Shown here piece after piece: positions 8,117 to 16,682 of a stretch of DNA of 64,000 nucleotides. Positions within the stretch are counted from its first letter, which is position 1, and each line of letters starts with the position of its first letter. The notes beneath the pieces are model-generated. The model ran no database searches. It worked only from the letters and a program-made list of their open reading frames with translations, and was not told the origin of the DNA. The stretch comes from Brevundimonas sp. (GTDB taxonomy: Bacteria; Pseudomonadota; Alphaproteobacteria; Caulobacterales; Caulobacteraceae): contig NZ_JAUXQZ010000023.1 of NCBI RefSeq assembly GCF_030682035.1, positions 62,001 to 126,000 on the forward strand. Direction: 5' to 3'. A program made the translations under genes and the position numbers.

Positions 8117-8857
8117 TCAGATCATTGCCATGCCGCCGTTGACGTGCAGGGTCTGGCCCGTGACGTAGGCGGCTTCGTTCGAGGACAGATAGACGGCGGC
8201 GGCGGCGATCTCGTCGCCCGTGCCGAGGCGGCCGGCGGGGATGGTCTTCAGGATGGTCTCGCGCTGCGCCTCGTTCAGCACATCGGTCATGGGCGAGGCG
8301 ATGAAGCCCGGGGCGATGCAGTTCACCGTGATGCCGCGCGAGCCGACCTCCTGGGCCAGCGATTTGGAGAAGCCGATCATGCCGGCCTTGGAGGCGGCGT
8401 AGTTGGTCTGGCCGGGGTTGCCGGTGACGCCCACGATCGAGGTGACGCCGATGATGCGGCCCGAACGGCGCTTCATCATCCCCTTCATGGCCGCGCGCGA
8501 CAGGCGGAAATAGCTTTCCAGATTGACCTTGATGACGTCGGTGAAGTCCTCGTCCTTCATCCGCATCAGCAGGCCGTCCTTGGTGATGCCGGCGTTGGCG
8601 ACGAGGATGTCGAGCGGGGTGCCGGCGGCCTCCTCGGCGCGGGCGATCAGGCCGTCGACCGATGCGGCGTCAGACAGATTGGCGGCGGCGGCGAAGGCGC
8701 GCTCGCCGAGCTCCCCGGCCAGTTCTTGAAGCACGGCCTCGCGGGTGCCGGAGAGGACGACGGTCGCGCCCTGGGCATGCAGCGCCCGGGCGATGGCCCC
8801 GCCGATGCCGCCGGTTGCCCCGGTGACGAGGGCGGTCTTGCCGGTGAGATTGAACAT
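8117..8857 (-). CDS. fabG: 3-oxoacyl-ACP reductase
   Basis: NADPH-dependent reduction of beta-ketoacyl-ACP. The 246-residue short-chain dehydrogenase has the cofactor motif TGATGGIG (12-19), NAG at about 88-90 and the catalytic Ser140, Tyr153 and Lys157 (YAASK). GGAG five bases before the ATG supports this start. Position between fabD and acpP favours FabG over other SDRs. Confidence 0.95.
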   Translation of the reverse strand: MFNLTGKTALVTGATGGIGGAIARALHAQGATVVLSGTREAVLQELAGELGERAFAAAANLSDAASVDGLIARAEEAAGTPLDILVANAGITKDGLLMRMKDEDFTDVIKVNLESYFRLSRAAMKGMMKRRSGRIIGVTSIVGVTGNPGQTNYAASKAGMIGFSKSLAQEVGSRGITVNCIAPGFIASPMTDVLNEAQRETILKTIPAGRLGTGDEIAAAAVYLSSNEAAYVTGQTLHVNGGMAMI

Positions 8858-8869
8858 GGGGGCTCCGCT

Positions 8870-8959
8870 AGTGGCGAGTGATTAGTGGCGAGTGGCGAGT
8901 AAGAGGCTGGGTCAGGCGGCGAGGCTTCACTCGCCACGCGTCACTCGCCACTCGCCACC
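8870..8959. repeat. inverted cluster of agtggcgagt repeats
   Basis: Three direct copies of (a)gtggcgagt at 8870-8900 are mirrored by three copies of actcgccac at 8928-8958, giving a palindromic element. The right arm encodes the last seven or so codons of fabD. On the minus-strand mRNA it forms a stable hairpin between fabD and fabG, where it could modulate the ratio of the two. Confidence 0.7.
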
Positions 8960-9897
8960 AACTTCGCGAACGCTTCCAGCTCTTCCGGCGTGTTCAGCGC
9001 CACGCTCTCCGCGTCGGGGGCGATACGGCGGGCCATGCCGGACAGAACCTTGCCCGAGCCGATCTCGGCGAAACGAGTCACAACCCCCTCGCCCGCCATC
9101 CATTCCATGCTCTCGCGCCAGCGGACGCGGCCGGTGACCTGTTCGACCAACAGGCGACGCAGGACCTCGGGGTCCGTCTCCGGATGGGCGGTGACGTTGG
9201 CGACGACGGCGACCGAGGGGGCGACGAGGGTCGCGGAGGCCAGGGCCTCGGACATTTCGTCGGCCGCGGGCTGCATCAGCGGACAGTGGAAGGGGGCCGA
9301 GACGTTCAGCGGAATGGCGCGGGCGCCCAGTTCCCTGGCCTTTTCGATGGCGCGATCGACGGCGGCCTTGTCGCCCGAGATGACGATATTGCCGGCGTTG
9401 TTGTCATTGGCCACGACGCAGACGCCCACTTCCGAACCAGCCGCTGCGGCTGCCTCGGCCAGGGCCAGGTCGGTCTTCGGCCCGATCAGCGAGGCCATGG
9501 CGCCGCGGCCGACCGGGACGGCGCGCTGCATGGCCTGACCGCGCAGCTTCAGCAGCCGGGCGGTGTCGGCGAGGCTGATCGAACCGGCCGCGCACAGGGC
9601 GGAATACTCGCCGAGCGAATGGCCGGCGACGAAGCCGGCGCGGCTGACGTCGACGCCGAACTCGACCTTCAGGACGCGGGCGGCGGCCAGCGACACCGCC
9701 ATCAGGGCCGGCTGGGCGTTCTCCGTGAGGGTCAGCTGATCCTCGGGGCCTTCGCGCATCAGGACCGACAGCTTCTGGCCCAGGGCGTCGTCGATCTCGG
9801 CATAGACCTCGCGGGCGGAGGCGAAGGCGTCAGCCAGGGCCGCGCCCATGCCGACCGACTGACTGCCTTGTCCGGGGAAAAGCAGGGCGAGGGTCAT
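8941..9897 (-). CDS. fabD: malonyl-CoA:ACP transacylase
   Basis: Transfers malonyl from CoA to ACP. The 318-residue protein begins with the LFPGQGSQ motif and has the nucleophile in GHSLGE (Ser94), plus a conserved histidine in SAPFHCPLM. It is the first gene of the fab run on this strand. The last residues (ASGE) are encoded by a repeat arm, so the extreme C terminus is probably not conserved. Confidence 0.95.
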   Translation of the reverse strand: MTLALLFPGQGSQSVGMGAALADAFASAREVYAEIDDALGQKLSVLMREGPEDQLTLTENAQPALMAVSLAAARVLKVEFGVDVSRAGFVAGHSLGEYSALCAAGSISLADTARLLKLRGQAMQRAVPVGRGAMASLIGPKTDLALAEAAAAAGSEVGVCVVANDNNAGNIVISGDKAAVDRAIEKARELGARAIPLNVSAPFHCPLMQPAADEMSEALASATLVAPSVAVVANVTAHPETDPEVLRRLLVEQVTGRVRWRESMEWMAGEGVVTRFAEIGSGKVLSGMARRIAPDAESVALNTPEELEAFAKLVASGE

Positions 9898-9966
9898 GGG
9901 CGAGCTCCGGCGGCGTTGAATCAGCCGGAGGGGTAGGACGGAAGCGCGGAGGGGGCAAGACGGGCG

Positions 9967-11373
9967 CTAGAACAGCACCGCAGGGTTCATGATCCGTTGC
10001 GGGTCGATCGCGGCGCGGACGGCCTGCATGGTCTTGATCTCCAGCGGCGACTTGTAGCGGCGCGCCTCGTCGGTCTTGAGCCGGCCCAGACCGTGCTCGG
10101 CGGAGATGGAGCCGTCGTAGCGCGCGACGATGTCGTGGACAATCTGCGAGCCCTCGGTCCAGCGGGCGAGGAAGGCCGGATGGTCCCCGCCGACCGGGCA
10201 CAGGACGTCATAGTGAATATTGCCGTCGCCGACGTGGCCGAAGGCGGAGACTCGCGCACCGGGGTGGAAACGTTCAACGGCGCCGGTCGCCTCCTCAAGG
10301 AAGTCGGCGATGCGGGAGACCGGCACCGAGACGTCATGTTTCCAGCCGCCGCCCTCGGGCTTCTGGGCGGCGGACTGTTCCTCGCGCACCTTCCAGAAGG
10401 CGGCGCGCTGGGCGGCGTTCTGGGCGATGGCGGCGTCGGTGATCAGGCCGATCTCGAAGGTGTGGGTCAGCAGCCGGTCCATGGCCGCGTCGGCGGCCCC
10501 GGGCTCGCCCGAGACCAGTTCGATCAGGACGGACCAGGGCGGGGTCGAGTCCAGCGGCTCGCGCGTGTCCGGGATGTTGGTCAGGACGAATTCCATGCCG
10601 ATCCGCTTCATCAGCTCGAAGGCCTCGACGCCGCCGCCGGTCTCGGCCTTGGCGCGAGCCAGAAGCTCGATGGCGGCGGCGGGCGCGTCGATCCCGACAA
10701 TGGCGGTGGCCCGGCTGCGCATGACGGGGAACAGTTTCAGGGTCGCGGCGGTGACGACGCCCAAGGTGCCCTCGGCGCCGATAAACAGCTGTTTCAGGTC
10801 GTAGCCAGTGTTGTCCTTGCGCAGACGTTTGAGGCCGTGAAAAATTTCGCCGCTCGGCAGCACCGCCTCGATTCCCAGCACCAGGTCGCGCATGACGCCG
10901 TAGCGGATGACGGCGGTGCCGCCCGCGTTGGTCGAGATGACCCCGCCGATGGTGGCCGTGCCCTCGGCGGCGAGGCTGAGGGGGAACAGGCGGTCGGCAG
11001 CGGCGGCGGCCTGTTGGGCCTCCAGCAAGGTGACGCCGGCCTCGACCGTCATGGCGTCGTCCAGGGGCGTGACGTCCCGGACGGCGCGCAGCCTGCGGGT
11101 CGACAGCAGCACCTCGCCATAGGGAATCTGGCCGCCGACGAGGCCCGTATCGCCGCCCTGGGGCACGACGGCGATGCGATGCCCGGCGCAGACGCGAATG
11201 GCGGCGGCGACCTCGGCCGTCGAGCGCGGCGTCAGCATCAGCGGGGTGTGGCCCTGCCAGCGACTGCGCCACTCCGTCAGCCATGGGGCTATTTCGGCGG
11301 GATCATCGGTCCAGCCGCCGTCGCCGAGGGCGGATTTCAGGGCGGCGAGGGCGGTGGGCGATGGTGAGGTCAT
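9967..11373 (-). CDS. FAD-binding oxidase, D-2-hydroxyglutarate/D-lactate dehydrogenase family
   Basis: A 468-residue flavoprotein of the VAO/GlcD type. The N-terminal FAD_binding_4 domain includes VPQGGDTGLVGG and the STNAGGTAVIRYG region. The C-terminal FAD-oxidase domain has the metal/substrate motif GHVGDGNIHYD and ends with EHGLG. It oxidises a D-2-hydroxyacid to the 2-oxoacid. Length and motifs are closest to D-2-hydroxyglutarate dehydrogenase, but D-lactate dehydrogenase cannot be excluded. It is separated from fabD by 69 bases and appears functionally unrelated. Divergent from the NUDIX gene. Confidence 0.85.
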   Translation of the reverse strand: MTSPSPTALAALKSALGDGGWTDDPAEIAPWLTEWRSRWQGHTPLMLTPRSTAEVAAAIRVCAGHRIAVVPQGGDTGLVGGQIPYGEVLLSTRRLRAVRDVTPLDDAMTVEAGVTLLEAQQAAAAADRLFPLSLAAEGTATIGGVISTNAGGTAVIRYGVMRDLVLGIEAVLPSGEIFHGLKRLRKDNTGYDLKQLFIGAEGTLGVVTAATLKLFPVMRSRATAIVGIDAPAAAIELLARAKAETGGGVEAFELMKRIGMEFVLTNIPDTREPLDSTPPWSVLIELVSGEPGAADAAMDRLLTHTFEIGLITDAAIAQNAAQRAAFWKVREEQSAAQKPEGGGWKHDVSVPVSRIADFLEEATGAVERFHPGARVSAFGHVGDGNIHYDVLCPVGGDHPAFLARWTEGSQIVHDIVARYDGSISAEHGLGRLKTDEARRYKSPLEIKTMQAVRAAIDPQRIMNPAVLF

Positions 11374-11429
11374 GGAACCCTTGTCTCAAAGTCGTGGGCG
11401 CGGCGAAAGGGCCGTGTCAGGGTCAGAGA

Positions 11430-11840
11430 ATGACCGCCTCCCTGCCCGCTCCCGTTCCCGCCGTCGGCGTCGTCTGCCTGCGCGGCGACGAGGTCCTCCT
11501 GATCCGGCGCGGGACGCTGCCGCGGCAGGGCGAATGGAGCCTGCCGGGCGGGCGGATCGAACCCGGAGAGCGGGCGGTGAACGCAGCCTTGCGGGAACTG
11601 CGCGAGGAGACCGGAGTGGAGGCCGAGATCACCGGCCTGATCGATGTGGTGGACGGGCTGTTTCCCGAGGCGGGGCGGCACTATGTGCTGATCGACTACG
11701 CGGCGCGCTGGCTGGCGGGCGAGCCGGTCGCGGGGGACGATGCGGTCGAGGCGCGCTTCGTGACCCTTGACGAGGTCGAGGCCTTGATCGACTGGTCGGA
11801 GACCCTGCGGATCATCCGGATGGCCGTCGCCGCCCGCTAA
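11430..11840 (+). CDS. NUDIX hydrolase
   Basis: A 136-residue protein with a complete Nudix box starting GGRIEPGE and containing RELREETGV, the divalent-metal site for hydrolysing nucleoside diphosphates linked to X. The ADP-ribose pyrophosphatase-like start (VGVVCLRGDEVLLIRRG) is typical of the general NUDIX group; the substrate cannot be named. I start at the ATG giving MTASLPAP; the upstream in-frame extension is arginine-rich and overlaps the divergent gene's promoter. Confidence 0.88.
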   Translation: MTASLPAPVPAVGVVCLRGDEVLLIRRGTLPRQGEWSLPGGRIEPGERAVNAALRELREETGVEAEITGLIDVVDGLFPEAGRHYVLIDYAARWLAGEPVAGDDAVEARFVTLDEVEALIDWSETLRIIRMAVAAR

Positions 11841-11933
11841 GGGCCAAGATTACACGGATGTCATCTTCGCCCCGTCCGGTTTCTGTGGCGCGCCGGCCAC
11901 AGGATGATAACCTGCGCGGGACAGGGAGATATC

Positions 11934-12950
11934 ATGGACACCTCGGTTCTTTTCACGATCGCGCTGGTCGCGCTGGCCTTCGTGCTGCTGTTCAGCGTGG
12001 TCAAGATCGTGCCCCAGGGGCGCGAGATGACCGTCGAGCGGTTCGGCAAATACACCCGTACCTTGGCGCCCGGCATCAGCATTCTGACGCCGTTCGTCGA
12101 GCGGATAGGCCGCCGCATGAACATGATGGAGCAGGTGCTCGATGTGCCCCAGCAGGAGGTCATCACCAAGGACAACGCCATGGTGAAGGTCGACGCCATC
12201 GTCTTCATCCAGGTGATGGAGGCCTCGGCCGCGGCCTACCGGATCGAGAACCTGCCCTACGCCATCACCCAGCTGTGCTCGACCAATCTGCGCACCGTGG
12301 TGGGTTCGATGGAGCTGGACGAGGTGCTGTTCCAGCGCGACTCGATCAACTCTCGCCTGCTGACCGTGATCGACGCCGCGACCGAGCCGTGGGGCGTCAA
12401 GGTCAACCGGATCGAGATCAAGGATCTGACCCCGCCGGCGGACATCACCAACGCCATGGCCCGTCAGATGAAGGCCGAGCGGGAGCGCCGCGCCGTCATC
12501 ACCGAGGCCGACGGTGAGAAACAGGCCGCCATCGCCCGCGCCGAGGGCGCCAAACAGGCCGCCATCCTGGAGGCCGAGGGTCGCCGCGAAGCCGCCTTCC
12601 GCGACGCCGAAGCCCGCGAGCGCGAGGCCGAGGCCGAGGCCAAGGCCACGGCCATGGTGTCCCAGGCCATCGCGGCGGGCGACGTCAACGCCATCAACTA
12701 TTTCGTGGCGCAGAAATACGTCGAGGCCTTCGCCGAACTGGCCCGCAACCCGACGGCCAAGACGGTCATTGTGCCGGCCGAGATGTCCGGCCTCGTCGGC
12801 ACCATCGCCGGCCTGGGCGAACTGGTCGGCTTGGCCCGGGAACAGCAGCAGAGCCGCAGCGACGTCCGCCGCGACGCCCCGCCGCCGCCGCCCGCCGCCG
12901 CTCGTCCGGCTCCGCCTCGCCCACCCCGCCCCTCCGTTCCGAGGACCTGA
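11934..12950 (+). CDS. SPFH/band-7 (stomatin-like, QmcA type) membrane protein
   Basis: One N-terminal membrane helix (about residues 5-25), an SPFH domain (about 28-190), then a long alanine/glutamate coiled coil with AEG-type repeats that drives oligomerisation, and a proline-rich tail. Such proteins form large ring or cage assemblies in the inner membrane and often work with FtsH or NfeD. I start at the ATG preceded by AGGGAG rather than the in-frame ATG ten codons earlier. nfeD follows after 3 bases, the classical SPFH-NfeD pairing. Confidence 0.92.
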   Translation: MDTSVLFTIALVALAFVLLFSVVKIVPQGREMTVERFGKYTRTLAPGISILTPFVERIGRRMNMMEQVLDVPQQEVITKDNAMVKVDAIVFIQVMEASAAAYRIENLPYAITQLCSTNLRTVVGSMELDEVLFQRDSINSRLLTVIDAATEPWGVKVNRIEIKDLTPPADITNAMARQMKAERERRAVITEADGEKQAAIARAEGAKQAAILEAEGRREAAFRDAEAREREAEAEAKATAMVSQAIAAGDVNAINYFVAQKYVEAFAELARNPTAKTVIVPAEMSGLVGTIAGLGELVGLAREQQQSRSDVRRDAPPPPPAAARPAPPRPPRPSVPRT

Positions 12951-12953
12951 TCC

Positions 12954-13412
12954 ATGGAAGTCCTGACTGACCTGCACGCGGCCCAGCCGTTCTGGATCTG
13001 GCTGGCGTTGGGCGTACTCCTGCTGGCGGTCGAAGCGGCCTTTTCGACCGAATGGCTGCTGTGGCCGGCGGTGTCGGCGGGGGTGGTGGCCGTGGTCACC
13101 GCCCTGGGCCTGCCGCTGGGCTTCCTTGGCGAGGTCGCCCTGTTCGCGGCCCTGACCGTGGTCGCGACCCTGCTGTCGCGGCGACTGATCCAGCGGGTCA
13201 ATCCGTCGGATGCGCCCGACATCAACGCCCGCGACGCCCGGCTGATCGGCCAGCGGGCCCAGGTGGTCCAGGCCTTCGTCGACGGCCGCGGCCGGGTGTT
13301 CGTCTCAGGCGCCGAATGGGTCGCCGAGATCGAGGGCGCCGCGCCGCCGGCGGGCGAGAGCGTGATCGTCGAGGGGATGGACGGGCCGAAGCTGAAGGTG
13401 CGGGCAGCCTAA
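12954..13412 (+). CDS. NfeD-like membrane protein
   Basis: A 152-residue short NfeD: hydrophobic segments at about 12-30, 33-52 and 54-73, then a C-terminal OB-fold of about 60 residues ([10 protein letters not shown] ... [10 protein letters not shown]). It lacks the ClpP-like protease domain of long NfeD proteins. It is thought to partner the SPFH protein encoded just upstream. Its last 4 bases overlap the convergent rnhA. Confidence 0.88.
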   Translation: MEVLTDLHAAQPFWIWLALGVLLLAVEAAFSTEWLLWPAVSAGVVAVVTALGLPLGFLGEVALFAALTVVATLLSRRLIQRVNPSDAPDINARDARLIGQRAQVVQAFVDGRGRVFVSGAEWVAEIEGAAPPAGESVIVEGMDGPKLKVRAA

Positions 13413-13852
13413 CCCGCCCGCAGATCCTCGATTCCGCGGTTCGCCAGGCCGTCGGCGCGCTCGTTCATTTCGTGGCCCGCATGGCCCTTGACCCAGTGCC
13501 ATTTGACCTCGTGCCGGGCGCGGGCGGCGTCGAGGCGCTTCCACAGGTCCTCGTTCTTGACCGGCTTCTTGTCCGCCGTCTTCCAGCCGCGCGCCTTCCA
13601 GCCGTGGATCCATTCGGTGATCCCGGTCATGACGTATTTACTGTCGGTGTGCAGATCGACGCGGCAGGGCCGTGACAGGGCCTCCAGCGCCATGATGGCG
13701 CCCATCAGCTCCATGCGGTTATTGGTGGTCAGCGGCTCGCCGCCGCACAGCTCCTTCTCGTGACCGCCGCCGGTCTGCAGGATCGCGCCCCAGCCGCCGG
13801 GACCGGGATTGCCCTTGCAGGCGCCGTCGGTGTGGATGATCACATGGGACAA
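13409..13852 (-). CDS. rnhA: ribonuclease HI
   Basis: Degrades the RNA strand of RNA-DNA hybrids. The 147-residue protein has the full DEDD set: D9 in [15 protein letters not shown]48 in NNRMELM, D70 in HTDSKYV and D134 in NERADGLA. Length is typical. Confidence 0.96.
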   Translation of the reverse strand: MSHVIIHTDGACKGNPGPGGWGAILQTGGGHEKELCGGEPLTTNNRMELMGAIMALEALSRPCRVDLHTDSKYVMTGITEWIHGWKARGWKTADKKPVKNEDLWKRLDAARARHEVKWHWVKGHAGHEMNERADGLANRGIEDLRAG

Positions 13853-13938
13853 GGGCGAACTCTCGGTGACGGCTTCCCACCTCCGGTTGGTTGGAGGCGA
13901 ATCCGGTTTGGCGTATGTTCCTAAGCGGGAGGACCGCC

Positions 13939-14154
13939 ATGATCTATCTGAAGATAGAAGAGGTCGACGGAAAGCCGGTTATCAGGCTGGATCAAGAGAG
14001 TCTTGCGAAGCTCGGCGCGGGCATTGGCGATACGCTGTGGCTTCACGACGGCGGCTTCACGACGGCTTCAAGTGAAACCAGTGTTCAGGTCGCGATCGGC
14101 AAGCGGCTGATTGAAGAGCACATCGAAGTTTTCAAGGCCTTGGCGAAGACCTGA
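13939..14154 (+). CDS. AbrB/MazE-like DNA-binding protein, orphan antitoxin-like
   Basis: A 71-residue protein starting MIYLKIEEV, with GGGAGG six bases upstream of the ATG. The first 45 residues follow the swapped-hairpin AbrB pattern ([21 protein letters not shown] then a WLHDGG turn), and the C-terminal helix resembles the putative-addiction-module antidote group. No toxin gene lies on either side. It could be an orphan regulator; the target is unknown. Family placement is by fold pattern only. Confidence 0.55.
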   Translation: MIYLKIEEVDGKPVIRLDQESLAKLGAGIGDTLWLHDGGFTTASSETSVQVAIGKRLIEEHIEVFKALAKT

Positions 14155-14173
14155 CCGGTTCGGGCCAACAGCA

Positions 14174-14314
14174 TGGCGACCTGACGCGGCAATGGCTTGG
14201 CGTCGCGCCTCTGACGCGCCAAGTTGCGGCACAAATGTTTGAACGGGCCGCGCATCGGTTCGAACGAGGAGACGGTTCGTGGGGTCTTTAAGTATCTGGC
14301 ACTGGGCCATCGTC
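14174..14314 (+). repeat. upstream copy of the duplicated tatA leader
   Basis: About 141 bases matching 14493-14633 at a constant offset of 319 with no gaps, roughly 85 percent identical by eye. It covers the non-coding leader, the gaacgaggagacggtt ribosome-binding region, the GTG start and the first dozen codons. Confidence 0.85.
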
Positions 14315-14485
14315 CTGTTTGTGTTCTGGCCATTGGCAGCGGCCATAACTGTCGTGCCCGTATGGCAAATCCTCAAGCGAGTCGGGATAGCCGGCTGGTT
14401 GAGTTTGCTAAGTGTCATACCGATTGTCGGGTTGGTCGCGCTTTGGGTAATGGCATTCAGCGCTTGGCCCAACGACAAGCACTGA
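14279..14485 (+). CDS. small membrane protein with a TatA-like N terminus
   Basis: A 68-residue protein whose first 12 residues, [12 protein letters not shown], are almost those of TatA encoded 319 bases downstream; after that it diverges. It lacks the FGxGK hinge and amphipathic helix of TatA. Instead it has a second hydrophobic region (about 38-60, GWLSLLSVIPIVGL) ending in AFSAWP, a pattern I associate with small uncharacterised membrane proteins. The start is GTG behind GAGGAG, in the duplicated leader. It is unlikely to work as TatA; it may have taken over a duplicated tatA expression signal. Confidence 0.65.
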   Translation: MGSLSIWHWAIVLFVFWPLAAAITVVPVWQILKRVGIAGWLSLLSVIPIVGLVALWVMAFSAWPNDKH

Positions 14486-14492
14486 CAAGCTG

Positions 14493-14633
14493 TGGCGATC
14501 TGACACCGCTATCGCTTGGCGTCGCGCCTCTGAACGGCCTATATGCGGCACAAGTGTTTGAGCGGGCCGCATCTCGGTCCGAACGAGGAGACGGTTCGTG
14601 GGTTCTTTCAGCATCTGGCATTGGGCTATCGTC
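14493..14633 (+). repeat. downstream copy of the duplicated tatA leader
   Basis: Second copy of the duplication described at 14174-14314; this one drives the genuine tatA. Confidence 0.85.
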
Positions 14634-14816
14634 GCGATCATCGCCCTGCTGCTGTTCGGCGGGCGCGGCAAGCTGTCGGGCCTGATGGGCGACGCGGCCA
14701 AGGGCATCAAGGCTTTCCGTGAAGGCTTGAAGGACACCGATGCGGACAAGCCTTCGGACGAGCGCGCGGGCGCCCTGCCCCGCACCGACGCCGAAAAAGA
14801 AGACCTGAAGTCGTAG
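14598..14816 (+). CDS. tatA: Sec-independent translocase subunit TatA
   Basis: A 72-residue protein with a short N-terminal membrane helix (about 6-22), the FGGRGKL hinge, an amphipathic helix ([17 protein letters not shown]) and a charged tail. TatA multimers form the pore through which folded twin-arginine substrates pass. GTG start behind GAGGAG. First gene of tatABC; tatB follows after 41 bases. Confidence 0.95.
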   Translation: MGSFSIWHWAIVAIIALLLFGGRGKLSGLMGDAAKGIKAFREGLKDTDADKPSDERAGALPRTDAEKEDLKS

Positions 14817-14857
14817 GCCCCGAATTGACGCCTGCATTGACGTCGGAGACCTGACGG

Positions 14858-15379
14858 ATGGGTGGCCTCGGCCCCGGTATCGGCGGCTTTGAAATCCTGG
14901 TGATCGGCATCGTGGCCCTGCTTGTGGTGGGGCCAAAGGATTTGCCGTTGCTGATGCGCAAGATCGGCAAGGTCATGGCCAAGGCGCGCGCCATGGCCAA
15001 TGAATTCCGCTCCAGCTTCGACGAAATGGCGCGCCAGTCCGAGCTGGACGAGCTGCGCAAGGAGGTTGAGGCCCTGCGCAGTGGTCAGGGCATGGTCCCG
15101 CTGGGGGCCGAGGCCGACGCCGCCTTCCGCGAGATCCGCGACGACCTGAACCGGCCGTTGGACGAGCCGGTCATGCTGGCCGCACCGGACGAATGGCCCG
15201 ACAGCCCGCCGGTCATGGCGCCGCTTGAAGTCGAGGCCGAGCCGGCTCCGAAGGCCAAGGCAAAGGTTGCGGCGAAGCCCCGCAAGGCCACAACGAAAGC
15301 GACCGCCGCGCCCGGGGCCTCGATCAAGACCGCCAGCGGCAAGTCCCGGCCCACCCGCGCCAGGAAGGTCGATCCGTGA
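14858..15379 (+). CDS. tatB: Sec-independent translocase subunit TatB
   Basis: A 173-residue protein: short N-terminal membrane segment with the TatB-type FEILVIGIVALLVVGPKDLP, a long amphipathic helix, then a basic, alanine/proline-rich tail. TatB bridges substrate between TatC and TatA. Its stop overlaps the tatC GTG (GTGA). Confidence 0.94.
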   Translation: MGGLGPGIGGFEILVIGIVALLVVGPKDLPLLMRKIGKVMAKARAMANEFRSSFDEMARQSELDELRKEVEALRSGQGMVPLGAEADAAFREIRDDLNRPLDEPVMLAAPDEWPDSPPVMAPLEVEAEPAPKAKAKVAAKPRKATTKATAAPGASIKTASGKSRPTRARKVDP

Positions 15380-16260
15380 CCCGGCTCGAAACCGACGAGG
15401 AGGAGATCGAGGCGTCGCGCGCGCCGCTGATGGACCACCTGATCGAGCTGCGGGGACGATTGGTGATCTGCGTGGCCGCCTTCATCATCGGCTTCATCGC
15501 CTGCTTCTATTTCGCCGAGCCGCTGTACATCTTTCTGGTCAAGCCGTTCGCCGCGGCGGCGGCCTTCCACCAGTCGGTCGGCCCCGGCGGCCATGTCTCG
15601 CCCCTGGACCTGATCCTCGGTACGGCGGGGCTCAAGCCCCTGCCGGGCGTCGACGGTCAGACGGTCAATCTGATCTACACGGCGCCGCTGGAAATCCTTT
15701 TCACCAAGATGAAGCTGGCCGGCTTCGGAGCCATCGTCGTGGCCTTTCCCGTCCTGGCCTGGCAGCTGTACCGGTTCGTGGAGCCGGGCCTGTACCGCAA
15801 TGAGAGGGGCGCCTTCCTGCCTTTCCTGCTTGCGGCCCCGCTGCTGTTCCTGCTGGGTGCGGCCCTGGTCTATTTCGTCATGCTTCCGTTCGTCATGTGG
15901 TTCTCGCTGAGCCAGCAGATCACCGGCGGCGGCGTCTCGGCGGCCCTGCTGCCCAAGGTGTCGGACTATCTGAACCTGGTCACCGCCCTGCTGCTGGCCT
16001 TCGGCCTGTGTTTCCAGCTGCCGGTGGTGATGACCCTGCTGGGGCTGGCCGGCATCATCTCGTCCAAGGTCATGGCCGAGGGGCGGCGCTACGCCGTCAT
16101 GGCCGTGGTCGTGGTCGCCGCTGTCGTCACCCCGCCTGACCCGATCAGCCAGATCATGCTCGCCATCCCGCTGGTGCTGCTCTACGAAATCTCGATCTTG
16201 TGCGTGCGGCTGATCGAGTTCCGCCGCAAGAAGGCCGATGCGGCAGAGGGAATGGCCTGA
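15376..16260 (+). CDS. tatC: Sec-independent translocase subunit TatC
   Basis: A 294-residue polytopic protein with six predicted membrane helices. The N-terminal cytoplasmic HLIELRGRL motif (about 20-28) binds the twin-arginine signal. About 30 residues longer than short TatCs because of the periplasmic loop between helices 1 and 2. GTG start translationally coupled to tatB. Confidence 0.96.
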   Translation: MTRLETDEEEIEASRAPLMDHLIELRGRLVICVAAFIIGFIACFYFAEPLYIFLVKPFAAAAAFHQSVGPGGHVSPLDLILGTAGLKPLPGVDGQTVNLIYTAPLEILFTKMKLAGFGAIVVAFPVLAWQLYRFVEPGLYRNERGAFLPFLLAAPLLFLLGAALVYFVMLPFVMWFSLSQQITGGGVSAALLPKVSDYLNLVTALLLAFGLCFQLPVVMTLLGLAGIISSKVMAEGRRYAVMAVVVVAAVVTPPDPISQIMLAIPLVLLYEISILCVRLIEFRRKKADAAEGMA

Positions 16261-16332
16261 CACCTGATCGGGAACCCGGAACCCCGGCCGAGCGTGGCCG
16301 TTTGCGAGGTGTTCCCATCAAGGAGTTCACCC

Positions 16333-16605
16333 ATGATCACCGCCCATCGCCTAATCGGTGTCGCCACCCTCGGCGCCATCGCCTTCGCCACCGCAGCCTG
16401 CACCCCGGCGGACAACGACGCCGACGTCGTTGAGACTGACAAGACGACGATCATTGAGCGGCAAGTCCCTTCCGCGCCGGTAGTCGTCGAGCGTGAAGTC
16501 GCCGTCCCTGGCCCGCCCGTGGTTATCGAAAGCGATCGCCGGGGCGACAGCACCACGGTCCGCGCCGGCCGGGACGGCATCGAGGTCGAGACCACGAAGC
16601 GCTAG
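16333..16605 (+). CDS. small secreted or lipoprotein, unknown function
   Basis: A 90-residue protein with an N-terminal signal peptide ending in ATAAC, a possible but imperfect lipobox with Cys at about residue 21. The mature part is short, acidic at first, then valine/proline-rich with a beta pattern. AAGGAG lies seven bases before the chosen ATG; an earlier in-frame ATG at 16294 has no such site. No family recognised. Confidence 0.7.
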   Translation: MITAHRLIGVATLGAIAFATAACTPADNDADVVETDKTTIIERQVPSAPVVVEREVAVPGPPVVIESDRRGDSTTVRAGRDGIEVETTKR

Positions 16606-16625
16606 GTTCGAGGAACAAGGATGAA

Positions 16626-16659
16626 AAAGGCGCCGGACGGTTTCCCGTGCGGCGCCTTT
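16626..16659. terminator. bidirectional rho-independent-like terminator
   Basis: aaaggcgccg (16626-16635) pairs with cggcgccttt (16650-16659) around a 14-base loop, with A and T tracts on the outer sides. It sits between the convergent lipoprotein gene and glnA and can serve both. Confidence 0.75.
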
Positions 16660-16682
16660 GATGGTCCAGTTTCAGCCGCCGC

